Source: Sphingopyxis sp. PET50 (GTDB lineage: Bacteria; Pseudomonadota; Alphaproteobacteria; Sphingomonadales; Sphingomonadaceae). Taken from it: a stretch of DNA of 64,000 bases. Location: contig NZ_CP104207.1 in assembly GCF_025244705.1 (NCBI RefSeq), forward strand, positions 992,001-1,056,000. The letters run 5' to 3'. Shown here one piece after another: positions 44,446-53,608 of this stretch (position 1 is its first letter; every line of letters begins with the position of its first letter). The translations under genes and the position numbers were made by a program. The notes beneath the pieces were generated by a model. The model was not told where the DNA came from, made no database searches, and saw nothing but the letters and a program-made list of their open reading frames with translations.

Positions 44446-45573
44446 ATGGACCCCAACGGCATCGAGGGACTCGACGCGCAATTCATCGGTCGTGCGCCGC
44501 CGACCGCGCCGCGCATCCAGGCGGGCGGTCACCCGTGCCAGGGAATCTATTGGACCGAGGCGGGCAAGCGGCCCAAGGTCGCGATCATCGCCACCCATTA
44601 TAACGTCGATTTCTCCGAACATTATATCGCGCCCTATTTTGCGCGCCAGGGCTTCGGCTTCCTCGGCTGGAACACCCGCTATCGCGGTTTCGAGGACCAG
44701 TTCCTGCTCGAACATGCGGTGCTCGACATTGGCGTCGGCATGAAATGGCTGAAGGAAGAGGCCGGGGTCGAGCAGATCGTCATCCTCGGCAATTCGGGTG
44801 GTGGCTCGCTGATGGGCGCCTATCAGGCCGAAGCCATCGCGCCGACGCTCACCGACCGGCTACCATCGGTCGGTCAAGATGCGCTCGCAAGCCTCGTGAA
44901 GGGCGACCTCTACATCAGCTTCAACGCCCACCAGGGCCGCCCCGAAGTCCTGACCGACTGGATGGACGCCTCGGTGCTCGACGAGAATGATCCGGTCGCC
45001 ACCGACCCCGAACTCGACCCGTTCAATCCCGACAATGGTCCGCCCTATTCGGAAGCCTTCATCGAAAAATATCGCGCCGCGCAGCGCGCCCGCAACCAGC
45101 GCATCACCGACTGGGCGAAGGCCGAACTCGCGCGCCTCAACGCCGCGGGCATCCCCGACCGCATCTTTCCGATGTTCCGCTGCTGGGGCGACATCCGCTG
45201 CGTCGATCCGGCGATCGACCCGTCGGATCGCAAGCCCAACTGGTGCTATCGCGGCGATCCCGCCATCGCCAACCGCACCCCCAGCATCGGCCGCGCCAAC
45301 ACGCTCAAGACCTGGCTCAACATGTGGAGCCTCGAAACTTCGCCGTGCCAGGGCGAACCGCATCTCGCCAAGCACGACACGCCCGCGCTCGTGGTTCAGG
45401 GGCTCGCCGACACCGGCGTCTTCCCCAGCGACGCGCGCAAGATCTTCGACTTCCTCGGCTCGACCGACAAAAAGATCGAACTGATCCCCGGCGCGCATTA
45501 TTTCGAGGACTCGATCGCCGAACGTCAGAATGCCGCCGATCTTGTCGGCGCGTGGATCAAGGAAAAATTATAG
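44446..45573 (+). CDS. Alpha/beta-hydrolase
   Basis: 375 residues. The nucleophile elbow is GNSGGGS near residue 127 with a true Ser. The late His is in PGAHYFED near residue 350, and the acid is probably Asp in GLADTGVF. A large cap of about 150 residues between strands 6 and 7 contains several Trp, Pro and Cys. It is probably an esterase or C-C hydrolase acting on a bulky CoA pathway intermediate. It follows the ligase with 76 bases between. Confidence 0.82.
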   Translation: MDPNGIEGLDAQFIGRAPPTAPRIQAGGHPCQGIYWTEAGKRPKVAIIATHYNVDFSEHYIAPYFARQGFGFLGWNTRYRGFEDQFLLEHAVLDIGVGMKWLKEEAGVEQIVILGNSGGGSLMGAYQAEAIAPTLTDRLPSVGQDALASLVKGDLYISFNAHQGRPEVLTDWMDASVLDENDPVATDPELDPFNPDNGPPYSEAFIEKYRAAQRARNQRITDWAKAELARLNAAGIPDRIFPMFRCWGDIRCVDPAIDPSDRKPNWCYRGDPAIANRTPSIGRANTLKTWLNMWSLETSPCQGEPHLAKHDTPALVVQGLADTGVFPSDARKIFDFLGSTDKKIELIPGAHYFEDSIAERQNAADLVGAWIKEKL

Positions 45574-45599
45574 TGCGGGATAGGGTTGATCCACCACCT

Positions 45600-45702
45600 G
45601 CTACCCTCACCCTTCCGGCGCTGCGCGCCTCCCTCCCTCTCCCACGGGGAGAGGGAAGGGGCCCGCCGGCAAAGCCGGTGGGAAGGGTGAAGGTGGAGTT
45701 GT
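45600..45702. repeat. Intergenic inverted repeat (family 6)
   Basis: CCCTCACCCTTCCGGC and complement-like GGTGGGAAGGGTGAAGG ends enclose an inner CCCTCTCCC/GGGAGAGGG pair. Fills the gap between the hydrolase and kinase-like genes. It has the look of a sphingomonad dispersed element. Confidence 0.55.
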
Positions 45703-45727
45703 CTTGAACACGCCAGGATAGCCGCAA

Positions 45728-46706
45728 ATGGAAACGGTAGAAGCCGACATCATCGACGCGCTGCGCGACGCCGGGCTGGCGGGGGAGGGCGAGATCGTCC
45801 TCCAGCCGCTGACCGGCGGCGTATCGTGCGACGTGTGGAAGGTCGAGACGCCGTCCGGCCCGATCGTCGTCAAGCGTCCGCTGCCGCAACTCCGCGTCGC
45901 CGCCGAGTGGCTCGCCCCCGTCGAGCGCGGGACCAGCGAGGTGCGCTGGCTGCGCCGCGCGCGCGGCGTCGATCCGCATATTGCGCCCGAAGTGCTCGCC
46001 GAACTGCCGACCGGCCACGCCTTCGCGATGCGCTTCCTCCCCGGCTGCCCGGTGTGGAAGGACGAGCTGATGGCCAAGCCACATCGATAGCCACTTTGCT
46101 GCACAGGTGGGGAAGGGAATCGCCGCGGTCCACGCCGCGACCGCGTATAATGATGGTGACCGCGCCGACTTCCCCAATGACGAGATGTTCCGCGCGCTGC
46201 GCGTCGACCCCTTCCTGCTCTATGTTGCGCAGCATGACGCCGAACTCGCGCCCGCGCTGACCGCGCTCGCCGGCGATCTCTCGGCGCGCAAGATCGCGCT
46301 CGTCCATGGCGACGTCAGCCCCAAGAATATCCTCGTCAGCGCCGACGGCCCGGTCTTCCTCGACGCCGAATGCGCGGTCTATGGCGACCCCGCCTTCGAC
46401 CTCGCCTTCTGCACCACGCATTTGCTGCTCAAGGCGGTGTGGTCGGGCGACGCGCGGCTGAACGCGGCGGCCGCCGCGCTCGTCGCGGCCTATCGTCCCG
46501 GCATCGACTGGGAGGATGCGGAGGACGTGCTGCTCCGCGCGGGCAAGCTCACCGCCGCGCTGCTCCTCGCGCGCGTCGAGGGCAAGTCGCCCGCACCCTA
46601 TCTCACCGACCCCGATCACAAACATATCGTGCGCGATCAGGCGCGCGCGCTGATCCGCGCGCCGCAACCGATCGACGCGCTCGTCGCCAATTGGAAAAGG
46701 ACATAG
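45728..46706 (+). CDS. Aminoglycoside-phosphotransferase-like kinase (frameshifted as read)
   Basis: About 325 residues of the APH/choline kinase fold. N-terminal GGVSCDVWKVET is the nucleotide loop, IVVKRPL holds the Lys, and the catalytic loop is HGDVSPKNIL followed by FLDAECAVYGDPAFDLAF. The frame breaks at GCCAAGC (46073-46079); GCCGGC gives MAGHIDSHFAAQVG. One base separates it from the enolase paralogue, so the kinase, enolase-like and dehydrogenase proteins probably act in one short route on a phosphorylated intermediate (inference). Confidence 0.8.
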
Positions 46707-46707
46707 A

Positions 46708-48006
46708 ATGCCATCGCCCATCGCCTCCGTCACCGGCCGCCAGCTCTGGGATTCGCGCGGCCGCCCCACGGTCGAGGCCGAGGTCACGCTCGCCTCGGGC
46801 GCCATCGGCCGTGCCATCGCGCCCGCAGGCGCCTCGCGCGGCGCGCATGAGGCGATCGACCTGCGCGACGGCGGCACCGCCTTCGGCGGCTATGGCGTCG
46901 CGCGCGCGGTCGCGGGCATCGGCGCCGAGATCGCGCCTGCGATCATCGGCATGGACTCGCACGATCAGGCCGCGGTCGACGCGGCGCTCTGCGCGCTCGA
47001 CAACACCCCGAACAAGGCGCGCCTCGGCGCCAACGCCGTCGTCGCCGTCTCGATGGCGGTGCTCCACGCCGCCGCCGCCGATGCGCGGCTGCCCCTGTGG
47101 CGCTATCTCGCGGGCGACGCGAAAGTCCGCATCCCACTCCCCGAAATCCAGATTTTCGGCGGCGGCGCGCATGCCGGGCGGCGCACCGACGTGCAGGACT
47201 TCATGATCATGTGCCCGAATGCAGGCAGCTTTCGCCGCGCGCTCGAAATAACCGACGATGTCTATCGCGCCGCAGGCAGGCTGATGGAAGCCAAAGGGCC
47301 GCTGTCCGGCGTCGCAGACGAGGGCGGCTGGTGGCCCAATTTCGCGTCGAACGAGGATGCGCTCGATACACTGACGAAAGCGATCGAGGCGAGCGGCCAC
47401 CGCGCCGGCGAGGATGTCTTCATCTCGCTCGACATCGCCGCCAACGAACTCGGCGACTCCTCGGGCTACAGCCTCGCGCTCGACGACGGGCGCCTGACGA
47501 GTGAAGCGATGGCCGCGCGCATCATCGAATGGGCGGGCCGCTATCCGATCTTGTCGATCGAGGATCCCGCGGGGCAGGACGACTGGACCGCAATGGCCGC
47601 GGTCACCGCCGCGGTCGGCGACCGCGTCCAGATCATCGGCGACGATGTGCTCGTCACCAATGCCGAGCGCGTCGCCCGCGCGGGCGACGCGGGGGTGTGC
47701 AACGCGGCGCTGATCAAGGTCAACCAGGTCGGCACCGTCACCGAAGCCAAGGCCGCGCTCGACGCCGCCGTGGCGCGCGGCTGGGGCGCGATCGTCTCGG
47801 CGCGCTCGGGCGAGAGCGAGGACGTCACCATCGCGCATCTCGCGACCGGCTGGAACGCGGGGCAATTGAAGGTCGGCAGCTTCACCCGCTCCGAACGCAT
47901 GGCGAAATGGAACGAAATGCTGCGCATCGAGGAAGCCATGGGCGATGACGCGATTTTCGCCGGCTTCTCGGCCTTCGCGGGTTCGATCGGCGCGGTCGCG
48001 GCATGA
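46708..48006 (+). CDS. Enolase paralogue with altered active site
   Basis: 432 residues, full enolase length and fold. Kept: GAS loop, HAG His (yeast H159), DEGGW Glu (E211), SIEDPAGQDDW and GDD metal ligands, the KVNQVGT Lys (K345), and GQLKVG Lys (K396). Changed: the motif SHRSGE reads SARSGE, so yeast His373 is Ala, and QEF reads QDF, so yeast Glu168 is Asp. This argues against ordinary glycolytic enolase and for a related dehydration or other substrate. It overlaps the next gene by ATGA. Not named eno for that reason. Confidence 0.85.
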   Translation: MPSPIASVTGRQLWDSRGRPTVEAEVTLASGAIGRAIAPAGASRGAHEAIDLRDGGTAFGGYGVARAVAGIGAEIAPAIIGMDSHDQAAVDAALCALDNTPNKARLGANAVVAVSMAVLHAAAADARLPLWRYLAGDAKVRIPLPEIQIFGGGAHAGRRTDVQDFMIMCPNAGSFRRALEITDDVYRAAGRLMEAKGPLSGVADEGGWWPNFASNEDALDTLTKAIEASGHRAGEDVFISLDIAANELGDSSGYSLALDDGRLTSEAMAARIIEWAGRYPILSIEDPAGQDDWTAMAAVTAAVGDRVQIIGDDVLVTNAERVARAGDAGVCNAALIKVNQVGTVTEAKAALDAAVARGWGAIVSARSGESEDVTIAHLATGWNAGQLKVGSFTRSERMAKWNEMLRIEEAMGDDAIFAGFSAFAGSIGAVAA

Positions 48007-48924
48007 TCGTCCTCCACGCGCGTCCGAGCCCGGGATTCCGCGAGGCGGTCGATAAGATATTCGGTCCGGGCGTCGTGACGCATGTCGACGAGGCCGCGCC
48101 GCTCGACGCGGTCGCGCCCGACATCACCGCGCTGCTCCATGTGCTGACCCCGGTGACGCCCGAGTTCATCGCCTCGGCGCCGAACCTCAAATTGATCCAG
48201 AAGCTCGGCGTCGGGGTGAACACTATCGCGCTCAGCGCGGCGCGGGAGCATGGCGTCGCGGTGTGCAACATGCCCGGCACCAACAGTCAGGCGGTCGCCG
48301 AAATGGCGCTGTCGCTGATGATGGCGGTGCTGCGCCGCACCTGCTTCTTCGATGCGCGCACGCGCGCCGGGGAGGGCTGGACCGCCGACCCGTCGGAACT
48401 CGATCAGGTAGGCGAGATCGGCGGGCGCACCATCGGCCTCGTCGGCTTCGGCCATTCGGCGCGGCTGCTCGCCCCCGCGCTCGCGGCACTCGGCGCGAGG
48501 ATCGTTTATACCGCGCGCGGCCCGCGCGACGTGCCCTATGAATTTCTGCCGCTCGACGAACTGCTCGCCACAAGCGACATCGTATCGCTGCACATGCCTT
48601 TGACCGACGAAACGCGCGCCAGCATCGATCCCTTCGCGATGAAGAAGGGCGCGGTGCTGGTGAATACCGCGCGCGGCGAACTGGTCGATCAGGCGAAATT
48701 GGCCGACGCGTTCGCCTCGGGCCATTTGCGGGGCAGCCGGCCTCGACGTCTTCGCCGAGGAACCGCTCCCGCCCGGCAATCCGCTGCTCGGCCTGCCCAA
48801 TGCGGTGCTTGCGCCGCACATCGCCTGGCTCACCCCCGAAACGCTCGTGCGCAGCCTGACCGTCGCGCACGAAAACTGCCGCCGCCTCGTTGCCGGTGAA
48901 GACCTGCTGCATCGGGTGGTTTAA
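48003..48924 (+). CDS. D-isomer-specific 2-hydroxyacid dehydrogenase (frameshifted as read)
   Basis: About 306 residues. The NAD loop is GLVGFGHSARLLAPAL. The catalytic set is Arg in NTARGELVD, Glu in GLDVFAEEP and His in APHIAWLTP. The frame breaks at 48735, where an A precedes GCCGGC; without it the canonical GAGLDVFAEEP is restored. It would reduce or oxidise a 2-oxo or 2-hydroxy acid, perhaps the product of the adjacent enolase-like protein. Overlaps it by four bases. Confidence 0.88.
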
Positions 48925-48939
48925 GCGCTACCCTCTTTG

Positions 48940-49021
48940 CCGTTCGTGCTGAGCTTGTCGAAGCACTGGTCTTTCTTGCCGCAGAGCAAGGACGACCCTT
49001 CGACAAGCTCAGGGCGAACGG
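48940..49021. repeat. Dispersed inverted repeat, family 3 (copy 2)
   Basis: Ends CCGTTCGTGCTGAGCTTGTC and CAGGGCGAACGG, as at 1782-1867. It lies between the dehydrogenase and the small hydrolase gene. Confidence 0.75.
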
Positions 49022-49044
49022 ATGACCGAAACGAAAGTGCTCTC

Positions 49045-49740
49045 ATGTCGTCGCTCCCCATCGTCCTCATCACCGGCCAGCTCCTCACCAAAGCCGTCTG
49101 GCGGCCGCTTCTCGACGCCTGGTTCGACCGCGAGGTCATCGTCGCCGACAATCAAAGCGACGACACGATCGAGGGCTTCGCTGAGCGCCTGCTCGCCGAT
49201 GCGCCGCCCAAATTCATCCTCGTCGGTCATGCGATGGGCGGCTTCATCGCTTTCGAGGTGATGCGCCGCGCCCCTGAGCGCGTCGCCAAACTCGCACTCA
49301 TCGCGACGCTCGCCTCCGCCGACGGCCCCGCGCAGACCGCGCGGCGGCAGGGCTATATCGACCTTGTCGAGAGCGGGAAGTTCGACCAGGTCGTCGAGGA
49401 GCGCATCCCGATCCTCTTCCCGGAAGAGAAACGGAATGACGAACGCCTGCTCGGCATCGCGCGGCAGATGGCGTCGGATACCGGCGCCGACACCTTCCTT
49501 GCCCAGCAGCGTGCGATCATGGCGCGCATCGACAGCCGCCCGCGCCTCGGCGAGATCGCGGTGCCGGTGCTGCTGATCTGGGGCGAAAAGGACGGCATCA
49601 CCAGCCGCGCGCATCATGACGAGATTGCGGCTGCGATCCCCGGTGCCCGGCTCGAGGTGATCGCCGGGGCAGGGCATTTGCCGACGGTCGAGGCGCCGGA
49701 GCTGGTGGTGCCGTTGCTGACGGAATTTATCGCTTCATAG
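49045..49740 (+). CDS. Alpha/beta-hydrolase with Ala at the nucleophile position
   Basis: 231 residues of the compact alpha/beta-hydrolase type. The elbow reads LVGHAMGGFIAFE; relatives have GHSMGG, so the Ser is replaced by Ala. The acid (WGEKDGIT) and the His (GAGHLPTVEAP) are still present. It is probably not a normal serine esterase. It could act without a Ser nucleophile (for example as a binding protein or lyase) or be non-functional. The ATG at 49045 lies just beyond a repeat, with no strong ribosome site. Confidence 0.8.
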   Translation: MSSLPIVLITGQLLTKAVWRPLLDAWFDREVIVADNQSDDTIEGFAERLLADAPPKFILVGHAMGGFIAFEVMRRAPERVAKLALIATLASADGPAQTARRQGYIDLVESGKFDQVVEERIPILFPEEKRNDERLLGIARQMASDTGADTFLAQQRAIMARIDSRPRLGEIAVPVLLIWGEKDGITSRAHHDEIAAAIPGARLEVIAGAGHLPTVEAPELVVPLLTEFIAS

Positions 49741-49753
49741 CCAGCAAGAAATC

Positions 49754-49841
49754 CCGTTCGCCCTGAGCTTGTCGAAGGGCCGTTCTTTCTTTCAGCGTTG
49801 CCAAAAGAAGGACGGTGCTTCGACAAGCTCAGCACGAACGG
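49754..49841. repeat. Dispersed inverted repeat, family 3 (copy 3)
   Basis: Ends CCGTTCGCCCTGAGCTTGTC and CAGCACGAACGG, nearly identical to 1782-1867. It sits between the convergent hydrolase and MetE-like genes. Confidence 0.75.
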
Positions 49842-49854
49842 AAACGGGAGAGAG

Positions 49855-50913
49855 TTACTTCAACTCCCCCCTCACAATCGCCGCGCCGTCGACCATCGCT
49901 TGCAGCTTGGCCTGTGAATGCTCCCGGCTGTGATATTTCATCCCGCAATCGGGCGCGATCCACAGCCGCTCCGCATCGACGTAACGCAAAGCCTCGCGAA
50001 TGCGCCCCGCGACGACCTCGGGTGTCTCCACCTCGGGGACCGACAGATCGAGCACGCCGTACATGATCGTCTTGGTGGGCAGTTCGGCCAGGATCGCAGG
50101 GTCGAGCCCCGGCTGCGCCGCCTCGATCGAGATCACGTCAATGTTGGAGGCTTCCAACTCGGCGAGGAAGTCATAGGCCTTGGGCTTGGGCCCCGTCGCC
50201 CCCGCGCCGTGGTGCACCATCGCATATCCGAAGCAGACGTGCAGTGCGGTCGTCCCGCCGACCCCGTCGAGCGCGCGGTTGATCGCCTCGATCGCATAAT
50301 ATTGCGCCTCGTCGGCGCGCGCCTGCAGATAGGGTTCGTCGAGCTGGACGACATCGACCCCCGCCGCGAACAGATCCTTCACCTCGGCATTGACCGCATC
50401 GGCATAGTCCATCGCGAGCGATTTGGCGTCGGGGTACCAGCCATTCTCGGCCTGCTGCGTCATCGTGAAGGGGCCGGGCAGGGTGAGTTTCACCGGCTTC
50501 GTCGAATGGCGGCGGAGGAAGGCGGCGTCCTGCGCCTCGATCGGCGCCACGCGCCGGATCGGCCCCGACACCAGCGGCACCGGATTGGCGTTGCCCGTGC
50601 GGTCGATCGCCGTCCCGTGCTTCTCCGTATCGATCCCCGACAGCGCGGTCGCCAGCCGGTTCGAATAGCTTTCGCGGCGCATCTCGCCGTCGCCGACGAT
50701 GTCGATGCCGATCTCCTCCTGATCGCGGATCGCCATCAGCGTCGCGGCCTCCTGCGCCTCGGCCAGCCAGGGTTCGGGGATGCGCCACAGCGTCTCGGCG
50801 CGGACCCGCGGCGGCAGGCTTGCCTTCAGCCGCTCGCGGTCGATCAGCCAGTCGGGCTGGGGGTAGCTTCCAACGATCGTTGTCGGCAATATGGGGTGGT
50901 CGAACAAGGCCAA
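49855..50913 (-). CDS. Cobalamin-independent methionine synthase-like (MetE C-terminal domain) protein
   Basis: 352 residues, about half of full MetE, corresponding to the catalytic C-terminal barrel alone. It opens TTIVGSYPQPDWL. Likely zinc ligands are His/Cys in LHVCFG, Glu in ISIEAA and Cys in PDCGMKYHSR. Such single-domain proteins transfer methyl groups from varied donors and are not always methionine synthases. Here it may deal with an O- or S-methyl group in the catabolic route. Divergent from a ligase, with a type B site between. Confidence 0.8.
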   Translation of the reverse strand: MALFDHPILPTTIVGSYPQPDWLIDRERLKASLPPRVRAETLWRIPEPWLAEAQEAATLMAIRDQEEIGIDIVGDGEMRRESYSNRLATALSGIDTEKHGTAIDRTGNANPVPLVSGPIRRVAPIEAQDAAFLRRHSTKPVKLTLPGPFTMTQQAENGWYPDAKSLAMDYADAVNAEVKDLFAAGVDVVQLDEPYLQARADEAQYYAIEAINRALDGVGGTTALHVCFGYAMVHHGAGATGPKPKAYDFLAELEASNIDVISIEAAQPGLDPAILAELPTKTIMYGVLDLSVPEVETPEVVAGRIREALRYVDAERLWIAPDCGMKYHSREHSQAKLQAMVDGAAIVRGELK

Positions 50914-50945
50914 TCCTCTCGATTTTTGGGCTGGCCAAACATTTG

Positions 50946-50961
50946 CTTAGTATTCTATCTA
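50946..50961. promoter_or_regulatory. Type B operator GCTTAGTATTCTATCT
   Basis: Differs by one base from GCTTAGTATACTATCT upstream of the ligase at 42734. It lies between the divergent MetE-like and ligase genes. Confidence 0.6.
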
Positions 50962-51004
50962 ATTCAAGAGAAATTGACCAGAAATCGACCTGATGGAGAG
51001 CGAA

Positions 51005-52568
51005 ATGATCGATCTGGATGCCATCCGGACCCTGGCCCATATCCCGGGCGCGCAGGCGCGTGCGCGCGGCGACGCGATCGCCGTGAAGTTCGGCGACCGC
51101 GAAACGAGCTTCGCCGATCTCGACCGGCAATCGAACCGCGTCGCGAACGCGCTGATCGCGTCGGGCATCCGGCCCGGCGACCGCATTTCGACGCTCACCA
51201 AGAACCACGACGCCTGGTACCCGCTCTTCTTCGGCACCGCGCTTTCCCGCGCCTGTTTCGCGCCGATCAACAACCGCCTCGTCGCGGCCGAAGTCGGCTT
51301 CATCGTCGGCGACGCGGCGCCGAAATATCTCTTCGTGGGCGAGGATTTCTTCGACTGCGCGCTCGCCGCCGTCGCGGGCCTCGCGAACCCGCCGCGCCTC
51401 GTCGCGCTCTACGGCGAGCATCCCGCGTTCGAGCCCTTCGACCAGTGGCTCGGCGAAGCGTCCGACGCGGCGCTGCCCGGTCCCGAATTGACCGACGACG
51501 TGCTGCAACTCTACACCAGCGGCACCACCGGCTAAGCCCAAGGGCGTCGTGCTGACCCACCGCAATTACCGCGCCTTCCTCGAGGCCGCGACCGAGGTCG
51601 ACGGCTTCGCCTATGGCGAGGACGAGACGGTCATCATCGTCATGCCGCTGTTCCACGTCGCGGGCACCAATGTCAGCTTTTCGGGGTTGGCGCAGGGCGG
51701 CCGCCTACTACTCGTCAAGGATTTTACGCCCGCCGATGCGATACGCATGCTGCGCGAGGAAAAGGTCGCCCACGCCTTCCTCGCCCCCGCGATGATCCAG
51801 ATGATGCTGATGCAGCCCGACGCGAATTCGGGCTCCTATCCGGCGCTCCAGTCGATCGCCTATGGCGCCTCGCCGATCGCCGAGGATGTGCTGCGCCGCG
51901 CGCGGGCGACCTTCGGCTGCGATTTCGTGCAATTCTACGGCATGACCGAATCCGCCGGCGGGGGTTCCTATCTCTCGCCGAGCGCGCATGACCTGCCCGG
52001 CAAGCTCACCTCGTGCGGCAAGGCCTGGCCCGGCGTCGACCTCGCGATCCTCGACGGCGAGGGCAGGGAACTCGGCGACGGCGCGATCGGCGAGATCGCG
52101 ATCCGCGGCGGCATCGTGATGAAGGAATATTGGAACCGCGCCGCCGCGACCGAGGAAACGCTCGCGGGCGGCTGGCTCCACACCGGCGACGTGGGTTACC
52201 GCGACGCCGACGGCTTCTATTTCGTCCACGACCGCATCAAGGACATGATCGTGTCGGGGGGCGAGAATGTCTATCCAGCCGAGGTCGAAAGCGCGATCAT
52301 GGGCTGTCCCGGCGTCGCCGACGTCGCGGTGATCGGCGTCCCCGACGACAAATGGGGGGAGTCGGTGAAGGCGCTGGTGGTGCCGTCCGCCGACGGTTCT
52401 CCCGATCCCTCCGCCGTCATCGCCTGGGCGCGCGAACGCATCGCGGCGTACAAGGCGCCCAAGAGCATCGACTTCATCGACGCGCTGCCGCGCAATCCGT
52501 CGGGCAAGGTCCTCCGCCGCGAACTGCGCGCGCCCTATTGGGAGGGCAAGGGCCGGGCGGTGGGCTGA
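51005..52568 (+). CDS. Acyl-CoA synthetase (AMP-forming) (frameshifted as read)
   Basis: About 520 residues of the ANL superfamily. The motifs are LYTSGTTG then PKGVVLTHRN, FYGMTESAGG, GWLHTGDVGYRDADG, SGGENVYPAE and the C-terminal Lys in NPSGKVLRREL. The frame breaks inside the ATP loop at GCTAAGC (51531-51537); GCCGGC gives the common TTGRPKG. I use the ATG at 51005, after GGAGAG; an in-frame ATG lies at 50993. A third ligase of the window with a break in or near the same motif. Confidence 0.88.
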
Positions 52569-52640
52569 TATCCGGCGCCTTGCGTCGCGGCCTCGACTGC
52601 GTCATCAATCGGCGATCCCCATTGAGCCGGAGGTCGCGCC

Positions 52641-53603
52641 ATGCCGTCCAGATCCTTCCGCTTCTCGCTCCGGGACGTGCCGGCTCCCCTGCGTCATGAA
52701 ACGATGCGGGAGGTCGTCGGGCGCGCCATGATGAACATGGATTTCGTGCCCTTCACCGAGAGCCTGTCGATGGAGATCGAAGGACGGCTGCTGCCCGGCG
52801 TGACGATCACCGACGCATGGATTTCGGGGCACCGGGCGGATACCGGCTATGACCGGTCGCGCGACAGCGACGATTTCGCGCTTGTCTGGAGCAGTTCGCC
52901 CGCGCGCGGGATGATGAGCCAGTTCGGCAAGGATCATCCCGCCGACGGATCCGGGGTGCTGATTTCCTGCGCCGACCGGATGACCGCCGATACGCGCGAG
53001 ACCTTTCATCATGTGACCGTCAAGATGCAGCGCGCGGCGCTGTCGCCGCTGCTTCCCGACGTCGAGGCGATGCTCACCCGGCCGGTCGCCGCCGACAACG
53101 ACGCGCTGCGCCTGCTCGCCTCCTATATCGCCAGCTTCCGGTCGCTCGACAGCCCGGCGCCGGAACTCGACCATGTCGTGGCGACGCACATCGTCGATCT
53201 CGTCGCGCTGGCGGTCGGGACGAACCGCGATGCCGCCGAACAGGCTTCGCGGCGCGGCCTGCGCGCGGCGCGGCTCGACGCGGTGAAGCGCTGGGTGCTC
53301 GCCCGGCTCGCCTCGCCCGACCTCGGCGTCGCGCAGGCGGCGGCGGCGGTGCGGCTCAGCCCCCGGTCGGTGCAGCTGTTGTTCGAACAGGACGGAACAA
53401 CCTTCACCGCCTATGTGCTGCGCGAGCGGCTGGCGCTCGCCCGGCATCGTCTCGCGGCGCCGGGTTTCGCGGGGCGGACGATCAGCGAAATCGCTTATGG
53501 CTGCGGCTTCGGCGACCTCAGCTATTTCACGCGCAGCTTTCGCTCCGCCTATGGCGAGACGCCGTCGGACGCTCGCCACAAAGCGATGGGCGGGCGCCGC
53601 TAG
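52641..53603 (+). CDS. AraC-family transcriptional regulator
   Basis: 320 residues. An N-terminal ligand-binding-like domain covers about residues 1-200. The C-terminal double helix-turn-helix begins near LDAVKRWVLARLASPDLGVAQAAAAV, with RTISEIAYGCGFGDLSYFTRSFRSAYGETPS as the conserved second half. A stand-alone regulator: the genes around it are not clearly linked, though the ligase ends 72 bases upstream. Confidence 0.88.
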   Translation: MPSRSFRFSLRDVPAPLRHETMREVVGRAMMNMDFVPFTESLSMEIEGRLLPGVTITDAWISGHRADTGYDRSRDSDDFALVWSSSPARGMMSQFGKDHPADGSGVLISCADRMTADTRETFHHVTVKMQRAALSPLLPDVEAMLTRPVAADNDALRLLASYIASFRSLDSPAPELDHVVATHIVDLVALAVGTNRDAAEQASRRGLRAARLDAVKRWVLARLASPDLGVAQAAAAVRLSPRSVQLLFEQDGTTFTAYVLRERLALARHRLAAPGFAGRTISEIAYGCGFGDLSYFTRSFRSAYGETPSDARHKAMGGRR

Positions 53604-53608
53604 GCGGA

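Noticed and set aside
46708-48006. Naming the gene eno
   Set aside because: Two catalytic positions differ from canonical enolase, so the housekeeping function should not be assumed.
51531-51537. Programmed ribosomal frameshifting in the ligases
   Set aside because: No slippery sequence or pseudoknot is evident, and breaks occur in unrelated genes at the same DNA motif on both strands, which points to the DNA sequence or its reading.
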